Positions 1 through 10,525 of a stretch of 64,000 nt of DNA are shown piece by piece. This DNA comes from Maea johnstoni (taxonomy: Eukaryota; Annelida; Polychaeta; Spionida; Magelonidae): positions 134,001-198,000 of the forward strand of contig OZ012687.1 in NCBI GenBank assembly GCA_963942565.1. Direction: 5' to 3'. How positions within the stretch are numbered: the stretch's first letter is position 1; each line of letters begins with the position of its first letter. The notes under the pieces were generated by a model. The model was not told the DNA's origin, did no database searches, and saw only the letters and a list, made by a program, of their open reading frames with translations. The position numbers were made by a program, and so were the translations under genes.

Positions 1-300
1 CAACAAAATAAAACATTCTGTTTTCGTTCACCTTGATGGAACAGTTATCAGGAATGGAATCTGGATCATTTTCCCCAATCACCACTTTACCCCTGCCACA
101 TCACCCCATGTTAATATCAGACATGTACACTTTAGTTTCACTTAAGTAGTTTAAACATAATGTACTTATGGATATAAAAACAAGCTTAATCTGCAGTAGT
201 CCAGTTAGCATAGATTATCGTTTATAGGTACAAAATGAATTTCATTTGCACATCAATCCTTAAAGTGCCGTTCACGCAACGCGATGCTTAATAGCAGCAG

Positions 301-1200
301 ATGAAAACATGACATACAGTAATTGGACCATAGATGATACACTCTTTTGACATACAGTAATTGGACCATAGATGATACACTCTTTTGACATACAGTAATT
401 GGACCATAGATGATACACTCTTTAGACATACAGTAATTGGACCATAGATGATACACTCTTTAGACATACAGTACTTGGACCATAGATGATACACTCTTTT
501 GACATACAGTAATTGGACCATAGATGATACACTCTTTAGACATACAGTAATTGGACCATAGATGATACACTCTTTTGACATACAGTAATTGGACCGTAGC
601 CAATAAACTCTTTTGACATACAGTAATTGGACCATAGATGATACACTCTTTAGACATACAGTAACTGGACCGTAGATGATACACTCTTTAGACATACAGT
701 AACTGGACCATAGATGATTCATTCTTTATACATACAGTAACTAGACCATAGATGATACACTCTTTTGATATACAATAATTGAATCATAGATGATAAATTC
801 TTTTGACATACAGTAATTGGACCAAAGATGATACACTCTGTTGACATACAGTAATTGGACCATAGATGATACACTCCTTAGACATATAGTAACTGGACCA
901 TAGATGATAAACTCTTTTGACATACAGTAATTGGATCATGGACGATACACTCTTTCGACATACAGTAATTGGACAATTAAGATGATACACTATTTGGAAG
1001 GTAGGGCATAAAGTAATTGGACCGTAGATTAAACACTATTTTGACATACAGTAATTGGGCAATTGATACACTCTTCACAGACAAACAGTAATTGGAACAT
1101 AGATGATACACTCTTTACAGACATACATTAATTGGACCATATATGATACACTCTTTACAGACAGACAGTAAATGGATCATGCATGATACACCCTTTGGAT
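301..1200. repeat. 38-bp minisatellite, about 24 units
   Basis: Tandem copies of a 38-bp unit built around ACATACAGTAATTGGACC and ATGATACACTC. Unit starts at 311, 349 and 387 fix the period. Copies from 311 to about 960 are close to consensus; those from about 960 to 1200 are degenerate and of uneven length. A stray related monomer lies near 2038-2075. Open frames across it arise only because the unit lacks stops in some frames. The flanks (1-300 and 1200-2270) show nothing recognisable. Confidence 0.95.
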
Positions 1201-2273
1201 GTACCCTAAAGGTAAATTTTCGTAGATGAATTACACTGGTTAATTCATAGATGATACACTCAATACTGTAGAATGGCTAATTTTTCCGTGAGTTTTTATT
1301 TCCCTTTTTTTCCGAATGCTTTCAAACGGGAATAAACAACACAGGAAAAACCAATACAGTGCATGTTTGGACTCAATCAACACTGAGAAATCCTGACCTT
1401 TTTTTAAAAGACTATTATCTTTGGTATACTAAATTTAAAAATAAATGAATAGGAAATGATTCCAAGCATGTAATTAATCCAAATTTAAAGAACTAGAAAA
1501 TCTCGGTATATTTAAATTAGGTTTAAAAGCTGCCTCCCCCCATGTGTGATAATGTGTAAAAACGCATGGCGTCGCCACCCTATCTACAACTAGTACATGC
1601 TTGTACGGAAATAGGTCATCATTGTGTACAACTGATTTAACACTGATTCAATAATCAGGTTATTACAACTGTAATTGTGCTACATGTATGATAAAATGCA
1701 GCCTTTCTAACAATAGTTTAACTGACCGATCCCTTCCCATGCTATAGTATTAAACGACATAGATCTTTAATCATACTAATGGCAATTGTTGACAAGTAGT
1801 ACTCACTGGACCTGTGCTCCGTGTCAGCAATCCTTTAGTTGTTGTTGATATAATCCTATAGTAAAACCCTAAAGCCATAAAGTCATTAAGGTAATTTTGG
1901 GTCAAATTCGGTATATTTGCACCCCGGGTTAATTTCCTATTCGACTGTACATAAAATGGGAAAAATGTGTTACACGGAGAAATTAGCCATTCCACAGTAA
2001 ATGTACCATATCGATACATTTTCCTGGATAGATAACAGCAATTGGACCACAGATAATATTCTCTTTGGATGTACCATATAGATACATTTCCTAGATAAGT
2101 TACTGAAACGCCTAGATATATAATAAATGTACATATGCAACGCAAAACAATGTCAGTTCATAGTTTATGTCATTTGGCAATGTAGTAGGGGCTAGGTGGT
2201 ACATGTGCCTGATGCCTATGAATTGCAGGAACAAACAAAGCTTGTGAATCTAATTACGATGATTCTTATAATA

Positions 2274-2438
2274 TACAGTCAAACCTGTTCGAGCAGCCTC
2301 CTCTATTAAGAGACCACATTTTCATTTCTCCTAGTCTAAAATTATAGTTTCAATGACCCTCTTTCAAGAGACCACCTGTCTCAAGATAGTATGTTTTGGT
2401 CTTGCCTTGGGTGGTCTCTTACTACATGTTTGACTGTA
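2274..2438. mobile_element. Small MITE with TA target site
   Basis: A 165-bp element with inverted ends TACAGTCAAACCTGT and ACATGTTTGACTGTA and an inner repeat of AGAGACCAC-type words. The terminal TA pair fits the TA target-site duplication of Tc1/mariner-type transposons. It has no coding capacity. Confidence 0.75.
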
Positions 2439-3200
2439 ATATGATAATCATGCTTGGAATATATAAGGATGTCAGACATAATTTCAAACGAAAATAAAGC
2501 AAGATTTGAAATAAGGCTTGTGTTCAAATTTGACAATTTAAACGGTCTTGAGTTGGGTAAAATTCTTGGAGTTGTTATTTGGTTAATAATGAGGCATGTT
2601 TTACATTACATCAATTTGGTTAAACCAAACGCAAGTATAGTGATACTAGATAAAAGGAGAAAAAATAAAATCAGTAAAAGTATAACCTTGACTTGGCTTC
2701 AAATTAAAAAAACATGTACGAATAATTGTTTTGTACAGACATTTACTTTAAGATTGGGAAGTACTTCATATGGTTAAACACTTGGATCGAAAATTTGGAT
2801 CACAACGATCTTTAGTGAGTCAACCTCTTTCTGGCAAGTGACTACTCTCCTAATTCTCTGAGTTCAAATTTAACTACTTAGCAAAAATGTTTCTGGTCTA
2901 GTGCCGTTTCTTTCAATTTTTTACTTTTGTATTAGATTATGTTCATTATAATTTTTTTTGGTCTGTATCCCTTGTATTACTAAATTTTGCTAAGTGCTAT
3001 TTTTGCCGGTATTATCGCAGTCAATGATGAACATATATGAAGTTCATTTTCTTCATTATAGATTTTATTTTATCATGTCATATGACGTCCGTTGTATCTT
3101 GGATACAGGGATTTCCAGTGCCGTGTGTGAGTGGGTGGTAGTTACTCATCGTGGTATTACATGAGTTACGTCATCCTTCTGGGGGATATATATTTCGCAG

Positions 3201-3687
3201 TTGAAGTACACAGCTGTTATAGACCCCCTGCTGAGAGAACTCGAGAGGTCAAATCTAGGTTTAAGGGAGGTGGATATTCTGACCAACCCTGTAGGATACG
3301 AGGGAGATATGAATTCTTGCACAATAAGCAAAAGATGTACGGCTGTGATTCAGCAGATAGTGTTTGAGTACTCACGTAAATGGCGCCACGCAAATAATAC
3401 CGCAGAGAGTTTGGTCATGGTATATGGGGCAAACAAGGATAACAAGACGTATGGGGTTTTAGGATAGGCAGTGACCAAGTGAGGGATGACGGGAGACATC
3501 TAATAGTACAATGACTGGCAACCCAAGACATGCTGACAAAATGTTTTCTGATCTGAGTAGTTTATATGAATGTTTTGCTGTTGATGTATTGAGGGGCCTC
3601 GAGTGTCTGAAAGTCTTGCTGGGAGCAAACCCCGACAATCTAGACACAGTGAAAATGATCAACATGTGGTGTGTTGCCAATGACTAA
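3201..3687 (+). pseudogene. Exon-like coding remnant of unknown family
   Basis: After an acceptor-like TATATTTCGCAG ending at 3200, a frame reads LKYTAVIDPLLRELERSN and continues 88 codons to a stop at 3465-3467. A second frame (3511-3687, 58 codons, ending in TAA) contains FSDLSSLYECFAVDVLRG and CLKVLLGANPDNLDTVKM. A third frame between them reads GSDQVRDDGRHLIVQ. Composition is protein-like in all three pieces, which suggests one former coding stretch split by small indels. The family is not recognised; the first part vaguely recalls a vWA-type alpha/beta fold, which is a guess. No partner exon was found nearby. It could instead be a last exon with sequence errors. Confidence 0.35.
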
Positions 3688-3699
3688 ACTAGTATCTGT

Positions 3700-5130
3700 G
3701 ACATGTGCACTCAGACAGCTGACTGATTAACTGAAAACATTTTATAAGGATGGGTCAGTTTAAGCTGTGAGGATTTTGTATTATTCTGCTCTACATTATA
3801 TTTAATCCTGAAAGGTGTAGCTTTAATATATGGCCCTGTCTGTGTATGTAGATATCACCATAATGGGACCACTCTGTATGTCAGCCTATTGAAATTACTA
3901 ATGCAATGAGCAGGAGTTGACTCATTAGTTGAGATATAATTCTGCCCTTATCACTTTATTTATTGTTGAGTTTATATTGTTCATTGTTATTGTTATCTTA
4001 TTGTTGATATCTTTATGAAAGGTGTATTAAATATGATTTTGGAACAATATTTACAGTCAATACACATACAATACAATACTATCCACCCCTGCCCTAAGAT
4101 GTGTGAGGTCAGCATTTTTCAACGGCAAGCAAACGCACTCATGATCCAGTGCAGACAAGCTGATTGCAACAGCTGAGGTTGCAGATATATATGTCTCCGA
4201 AATTCCCCAGTGGGCAGGGTTTCGAAAGTCAGCTTGCTCCCGAACAGGGAACCATCTTCCACGAAATTATCCGTGGCCTTCAACATGTTTCTAGTAGTGC
4301 GCATGAGCAAAATTGTTTCAAAGTAGTGATGGTCAATTGGACGTATGTCTGGATGTCAATCGATATTTTCTTCATTAAATGAACATATTCAATTGAATTG
4401 TGAATATTCCACTTATTATTTGACTAATTAAAGAGATATCAGTGAATCATGAAAATGTGCTACTTGCTAGTTACTAAAGAACATGCACGTATAAAAATTA
4501 TTGATGTCCTATAAGGGCAGTCAAACACGCGATGTTGCTGGTCTTGCCCCTGGAAGGATACCGACTTGCAGTTTACAGCAGTAAAGCTCTGAAATAATGC
4601 ATTTGGGGATGTAGTACTTGTAATCTTTTAAAGCTACGTTACTTATGAAACCACAGGTCAAAGTGATAGCACCACAAAGGCAGCTGAACACATGATGTTG
4701 CTAGTTTTGCAAATTAGACGAACTGCATGTTCTCATCTTTGGTTCTACATACCAAAGCATTCGTTTGTAAAATCATGCAAATAGGCAGTCTTGATTCCAA
4801 AGATCCAACACCCTGGTTCAAATCCGGACCAAGGAATTTGAGAAATTTGCCAGTGATCCTATAGCCCTTAAGCAAGGGTTGGTCGGCGGCCCCTTGGTTC
4901 TCCTAGCATCTAGTAAGTTACTTATCTACTAAGCACTGCCTAGTCACAATGTTGTTCAGCCCTAACACATCTACAGCACGTACTGACAAATATGGAAATA
5001 TCTTAAAAACGAAGCAATATTTAGAGGTGTATATGACTGAGTTGTGCCTCCTTTAGGGTTAGACCATGTTTCTTTGGAATTTTGTTTTCGTCACTTTTTC
5101 CACATATTGCAACTAAGTCGTGACTAGCCA
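3700..5130. other. Intergenic, nothing recognised
   Basis: AT-rich unique sequence. It has an ATTAAA near 4026 and an ACAATACAATAC tail-like stretch near 4065-4080. A box-B-like GGTTCAAATCC sits near 4813 without a convincing tRNA around it. No exon with both splice sites was seen. Confidence 0.4.
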
Positions 5131-5139
5131 GTTGTAACG

Positions 5140-5530
5140 GTTGGAGGCCAGGAAATAGGGCGCCATTCCAACACACAAATGCCAGAAAAGGGGGCGCCAT
5201 TCCGCGGCATAGAGGCCAGAAAAGTGGCGCAATTCCTATGCATAGAGTGGGCACCATTCCTAGGCATAGAGACCAGAAAAGGGGGCGCCATTCCAACACA
5301 TAGAGGCCAGAAAAGGGGGCGCCATTCCTAGGCATAGAGGCCTGAAAGGGGCGCCATTCCTAGGCGTAGAGGCCAGAAAAGGGGGTACCATTTTTAGGCA
5401 TTGAGGCCTGAAAAGGGGGCACCACTCTTAGGCATAGAGGCCAGAAAAGGGGGCACCATTCTTATGCAGAGAGGCCAGAAAAGGGGGTACCTTTTCTATG
5501 CATAGAGGCCAGAAAAAGGGGCCCCGTCGT
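5140..5530. repeat. About 34-bp minisatellite over the 3' end of a gene
   Basis: About 11 imperfect units of 33-34 bp with core words GAGGCCAGAAAAGGGGGC and GCCATTCC. The block overlaps the last codons and the stop of the minus-strand gene ending at 5496. The final residues GAPFSGLYA are one unit read in frame, so the array appears to have grown from, or into, the coding end. The 104-codon minus frame at 5021-5335 is the array read through and is not a gene. Confidence 0.9.
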
Positions 5531-6410
5531 GTTTCCTGAACCATCGGGACCTGGAGTCACTGGTGAGCCTGGTCCTGTTCTGAGGGCGGTAGCCAGAGCA
5601 GTGGTAGTGGTACACCTTTAGGATCCTGCACGGGTTGAGCACCCTGAGGCGCAGCACCCTCCTAAGTATGTAGATGACTATATTCTCGGCACCCCACTGG
5701 TGCTGGGGAAAGGCGAACCAGTCGAGGCTTGCAGCGTTCAGCGTGAAAGTGGGTACCATGATGTAGGCGTCATGGCTGAACAGGTACCGCTGCCTGCAGT
5801 TGCCCGTCATCAGGCACTCCGCCTCCTGCCTCCCGCTGCGTGTCAGCACGTACACCACCTGCTTGCGCTTCAGGTAGCCAACATCCACCTTTTCAAACCC
5901 TTCGCCCAGATAGTTATCAGAGCCCATGAAAACCACCAGTCGTTTCTTCAGATTCTCTGTAATGTACTTGAACACGATCTTGTAGGTGGTCTCACGCAGT
6001 CCTTTAAAGGGCAAATGTACAATTTTAGCTCTCTCGGGGGCTTGGTCAAGTTGGAGGTAGTCTTTAATTTTGGCATCATCTTTGTCTGTGAAGAGGTAGT
6101 ATTTTCTCACTAGTGGGTGTTTGAGGTTTCTGTGGAGGCAGGTAATATGTTCCTTCCTCCGCTGCTGGTATTGGGCTGTGGCAGCCGTGTCTGATGTCTG
6201 CGGCGGTGGACTTATGTAGATAGTCGACACCAGGTGAATGTCAATCCTACTTCCGTTTCCTCTTCCTTCCCTGCGCGGAGCTGACAAAACTCCAACTGCT
6301 CGCTGCTTTTTCACAAATAGTTTAACATTCTTTGAGCACAGAATCAGGGTTAACACAATAAAGACAAAGATTGAGACTAAAACAGAATGGTATCCTCTTA
6401 ATCCAGCCAT
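5496..6410 (-). CDS. Type II membrane glycosyltransferase-like protein
   Basis: Single-exon frame of 304 residues from the ATG at 6410. This start is preferred to the in-frame ATG at 6587 because it has a good context (GACGCCATGGC) and puts a hydrophobic anchor right at the N terminus (about residues 9-26, SVLVSIFVFIVLTLIL). A basic stem follows. The globular part (about 87-275) has the pattern of a nucleotide-sugar transferase-like family: HITCLHRNLKHPLVRKYYLF (88-107), a TTYKIVFKYI helix, an aspartate-bearing FMGSDNYLGEGFEKV (161-175, where a metal-binding DxD-like motif would be expected), SHDAYIM (212-218), and WGAENIVIYIL then VLNPCRILKVYHYHCSGYR (257-275). Expected role: a lumenal Golgi enzyme; donor and acceptor unknown. 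The last dozen residues fall in the minisatellite, so the C terminus may vary in length between individuals. Family assignment rests on motif memory. Confidence 0.7.
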   Translation of the reverse strand: MAGLRGYHSVLVSIFVFIVLTLILCSKNVKLFVKKQRAVGVLSAPRREGRGNGSRIDIHLVSTIYISPPPQTSDTAATAQYQQRRKEHITCLHRNLKHPLVRKYYLFTDKDDAKIKDYLQLDQAPERAKIVHLPFKGLRETTYKIVFKYITENLKKRLVVFMGSDNYLGEGFEKVDVGYLKRKQVVYVLTRSGRQEAECLMTGNCRQRYLFSHDAYIMVPTFTLNAASLDWFAFPQHQWGAENIVIYILRRVLRLRVLNPCRILKVYHYHCSGYRPQNRTRLTSDSRSRWFRKHDGAPFSGLYA

Positions 6411-6741
6411 GGCGTCTAGTTGAACAATGTTTGAGATTTTTTTCCTCGTGAAAATCTCTTTACCCCCAGGGCTTGGCTTGCAGGCTTTTCCGTTATAGCT
6501 CCTCGTAAACATCAACACCATGTAGGTTGCTTTGAGTGCTTTGATGGTCGTAAAAAATATCAGTGAATTAAGACATTTATATGTCATTTATATCTGCTGC
6601 TTGCCAGGCACTTGGGAGTGAATGAGCGTGAACTGCAGGTAACACGCCTCTAGCTTAAACGATTATCCGGAGAGGAGAGACGGTAGGCTTGACCCTCAAT
6701 TGCACACTTCCAGCACTATTTACTCTGTAGGCGCAGATCAG

Positions 6742-6742
<1 letters not shown>

Positions 6743-6838
<96 letters not shown>

Positions 6839-6885
6839 CGTCTATATATATATAAATATATATATATAATATATATATATATATA
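6743..6885. repeat. TA microsatellite
   Basis: Almost pure (TA)n with a few interruptions. It directly abuts the left end of the foldback transposon at 6884; a matching TA tract abuts the right end. Confidence 0.95.
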
Positions 6886-7891
6886 CTGTAGAACACGAAA
6901 TTCACGCGTGTCCCATGTATAGCGAATTTCGGAGTTTTGCGTCATAGCGTATCTTTATATTAGCGTCTCTGTACCGTAACAGCCGCCGCTGACAGCGCCA
7001 TCCGTCGCAAAAAAGACGAACTAATTTAAGCAGAGATTGCTTGCTGATCGGCAGTTTGATTGAGCATTCTCTAAAAAAGAGAGCGCCCGTAATTACATCA
7101 TTTGGCGAACGTGACTTCCGTCCATATGATGCTGAAATGTCGGGCAGATGCTGTGTTTCCATTCTGGCGGGCATAGTCGACGATTTGAGCCCGTTGCTCA
7201 GCTGAGTAACTATTGTTGCCCGATCTCTTTCGTTTTCTTGACGCTGACCCTGACTGTTTTAAAGTTTCAGAAACTGAGCGGTCTGCACTGGCAATAACTG
7301 GGGACAATTCATATCTCTCCTTGGTAGACTTAGCTCCTTTCAGCCAGGCAAGCATTGTGTTAAAAGTGTTTAAAATCTAGCTTTAAATGATGTTAGAAGT
7401 TACAGTATTTAAAAGTCACAGTCCAGGTTGACAGAAGCCACACTACTAAGCTCTTGATCTAATGCTGCCAGAGTGAAGCAACCTAAATTTATCATTTGTT
7501 TGTGAGTAAACAGGGCCGCCAGAACAATAGATGGGCACCTATCCTTCTGGTTGCTATGTGCAACACTCACTCAGTATTCTGGCTTCTGTCAACCTGGACT
7601 GTGACTTTTAAATACTAGTACTGTAACTTTTAACATCATTTAATGCTAGGTTTTAAACATTTTTATCAAAATGCTTGCCTGGCTGAAAGGAGCTAAGCCT
7701 ACCAAGGACTACTCAGCTGAGCAACAGACTATGCCCGCCAGAATGGAAAAGAAATCTATCAACAAAATTGACGTCAGCGCCACCAGTGGCTAAAAAAAAA
7801 GACAAACTACAGCGTTTTTATATATAGCGAAGCGGCACCAGACGCTAAGTACGCTATATATAAACACACGCGGAAATTTCGTGTTCTACAG

Positions 7892-7893
<2 letters not shown>
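6884..7893. mobile_element. Foldback DNA transposon with transposase remnants
   Basis: About 1.0 kb with inverted ends ACTGTAGAACACGAAATT (left from 6885, right the reverse complement ending near 7892), bounded by TA. Large internal arms also pair: 7290-7440 with 7570-7730, around a 130-bp spacer. It sits between two long TA tracts, consistent with a TA-targeting Tc1/mariner/pogo-type element that inserted into a TA microsatellite. Both arms hold the same transposase-derived fragment in opposite orientation, so it is non-autonomous and rearranged. Confidence 0.75.
7098..7355 (-). pseudogene. Pogo/Tigger-like transposase N-terminal fragment
   Basis: An 85-codon frame starting MLAWLKGAKSTKERYEL and carrying a basic stretch SRKRKRSG, then NSYSAEQRAQIVDYARQNGN and ARHFS. 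This resembles the first helix-turn-helix of CENP-B/pogo/Tigger-type DNA transposases. Only the beginning of the DNA-binding part is present; no DDE catalytic domain follows. An inverted partial copy lies at 7670-7740. Family naming is by motif appearance. Confidence 0.5.
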
Positions 7894-7986
<93 letters not shown>

Positions 7987-8063
7987 GTATATATATATAT
8001 ATATATATATGTACATATATATGTACATATATATATATGTACATATATATATATATATATTGA

Positions 8064-8134
<71 letters not shown>
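7890..8134. repeat. TA/TACA microsatellite
   Basis: Long (TA)n tract with TATG and ACATAT variants, starting at the right end of the foldback transposon. Frames through it are low-complexity shadows. Confidence 0.95.
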
Positions 8135-8138
<4 letters not shown>

Positions 8139-9085
8139 GTGTGTGGGTATAATGTGACTGTTTGCTAATTGCCCCCTACCCCGCCCATCTCCTCGTATCT
8201 CCCTCTCTGATCTAGTATTATTTTCCCTTAAGGAAGCCCGCTTTAGGTTTTAGGGATATGTGAAACCTTGTCGGACAAACCTAGAGATAATGTAAAAGAA
8301 TGGCTGTTCAGGACGACATTTTTGAAAGAGACTAATTTATGAAGTGGACATTTTAGAGAAAAGAGGCCACAACGTCGCGCATTTCTTTTATCTGCCATAG
8401 CCCCTTAACATCATGGGGACTTTATCAGCAACGTTAGGTCTATGTACCGACCGCACACATCGTTCACCTAGCTATTGCATACTTCGCTCGTTCAGCGTGA
8501 CGAACGCCTTAAAATCTAGGTCCACATAAGACTTCCTTTTCTTATCCCTATACATATGTATGGTTCCAAGATAAGGCAGTTAATTTACCATTTCTTTCAA
8601 TTGTTAAGTGCACAAATAATAAAACTCTGAATGATTCACTAATTCCTGAATCTTGAGGATACTCATACATTTAAAGGACAGCTTTATATTGAATTGTTAG
8701 GAAGAGCGAGAACTGTTGTTATATCATTGTCTTGCTATGTCACGATGGAACACACGTCATCTCATTGAGAGATGAATATACCTAAATTTCCCTCTCCTTT
8801 AACTAGGAAACCATTATATTTAAGTCGGCCATTGGTCCAGATTCACATGGAATGAAGACCACAGATATCCACGCTACTGGACACGACGCGGCTGCCATGA
8901 CAACGCTCCGACATGCATGCTTGTTATGAACCTGCAACGTCAGCAAAATATCACAGCATTCTTTGAGGTAGAAACCTGATATATCGATAGATACTCCAGA
9001 TTCCACAGTTAGAGTCCAATCAACAGAATATGCTATTAATAGATCTTTACGAGCGGAAGATGACGATAACTACAGGTCAAAGAAA
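8135..9085. other. Unique intergenic sequence
   Basis: No exon, repeat or RNA gene could be recognised. The minus frame at 8803-9006 has no family resemblance and no flanking splice sites worth calling. Confidence 0.4.
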
Positions 9086-9099
9086 TCACACATACACAC

Positions 9100-9175
<76 letters not shown>

Positions 9176-9232
9176 TATATATATATGAAATATGTATATA
9201 TACATATATATATTTATATATGTATATATATA

Positions 9233-9324
<92 letters not shown>

Positions 9325-9325
9325 A
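9086..9325. repeat. CA/TA/TG compound microsatellite
   Basis: ACAC and ACATAC runs lead into a long TA tract ending in (TG)n. The many short TYR/ILE frames here are artefacts. Confidence 0.95.
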
Positions 9326-9479
9326 TTGGTGTGAACCTATCACAGTCTGCAATAAGTTCTTAGTGTTTGATCTTAGTGCCCTTGTATTGGCTTGTTTGAC
9401 TAACAGTTCCTCGCGTATAGAGGGACACATCCGTGCATGCATTTGAATGTCAAAAGGAGAAACATGCACTCGACGCTAT

Positions 9480-10150
9480 GTTCAACCGTAGCCGCTAATC
9501 GACTGGAAAAGTGAAACGTTTGCGAATGTTACAATCTGAGCACACCCAGAGATGTTTTTACTAGAAGGGAAAATTTGCCGGAGAAATCGGAGATGCCGTA
9601 GATTTAACTAATTGAAACCGCATATAGCTATATTCATTATTGTGTTTTCATCGGCAACGGGATAAAGTCGGTATATCGCCAAAGTTTTTTCAGTTGTTTT
9701 GGCGCTCGTAATCTCTCGAGTGATCTGTATACCGTAAGCGTGGGGCCATCTTAGTTAGCATATACTGGACGATTTATGGATCCACATGTTGACACGGTAA
9801 GGTAGGGGGGTCGAATTCATTTTGGGGACGTATCTAAATTTGGGGGGTTATTAATAAAAATGGCCAATTAGTAGATAACAAGATTTTTAGTCACGATCCG
9901 AAATAATGAATATGTATATTAATTTGTTTTTTATCAAATGCAGGTAACGTGACTCGACGGACTCGTTGATAGCCAACCGGCTTGAAGTGTCAACGGTCAA
10001 AGGATCGAATCCGACCCAATCTTTAAGTATAATTCTTTTTGGCAAGAGTTTATTTCTAGCTTCCAAATGCTTCGGATGAGAATTTCTTCAAAAAAGTTTT
10101 ATAGTTTAATGGGTGTATTAATGCCTAGCCTTCACATAGATGGATGTTAA
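9480..10150. repeat. Dispersed repeat family 1, copy A (tRNA-like core)
   Basis: Shares collinear blocks with 14780-15700: a GAAAAGTG-AACGTT-GCAAATG block, TTTGGCGCTC-TAAT, then TTTTGGGG-CGTATCTAAATTTG with AATAAAAATGGCCAA, and finally AATGCCTAGC-TTCACATAGA. Between the last two blocks it has a tRNA-like piece with a box-B-type GGATCGAATCC near 10003. Divergence is high, so it is an old SINE-like or composite element. Confidence 0.55.
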
Positions 10151-10189
10151 TATTAATTTAAATATGTAAATAAAGGATATGTTCCCAAT

Positions 10190-10515
10190 GATGTTGGTAT
10201 TGTCACGTGCATGCACACTTGCTCCACATGCCTATTATTCAATGCAACTTCCACCCATTCACCTTCTATTTGCCCCTCCATACGTCGTCACCTGTTGACC
10301 AGTGCCCTATGTATGCACCCTCCAACTGTACTATGGGCTTGGATATGTGCGCCCGCCACTCCCTTTTTGGGCGCACGGATCCTTATTACACTGTCATCTT
10401 GTACTCATCCTGCGGCCTTAAGTAGCGCCCTGCCGCAACACTTGCCTTCCCGCTCTCTGTAAGTGTACTGTCTTCCCAATATCTCTTTCAACGGGGCTCT
10501 ATCTGGATCCTTTTC
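10190..10515. repeat. Dispersed repeat family 2, copy A
   Basis: About 320 bp closely similar to 19198-19525. Shared words include ATGTTGGTATTG, TGCATGCACACTTG, GCAACTTCCACCCATTCACC, GTGCGCCCGCCACTC, TTTTTGGGCGCAC and ATCCTGCGGCCT. There is no open frame common to both copies and no inverted ends were found. It stops just before the TIR element at 10526. Confidence 0.75.
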
Positions 10516-10525
10516 CTGATGGGCA

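Noticed and set aside
288-990. Several overlapping minus frames of 60-144 codons
   Set aside because: All come from the 38-bp array, which lacks stops in more than one frame.
301-1200. CRISPR-like array
   Set aside because: Units are contiguous, with no unique spacers, and the genome is eukaryotic.
1771-2145. 124-codon minus frame
   Set aside because: No family resemblance, it overlaps a stray minisatellite monomer, and it has AT-rich composition like its surroundings.
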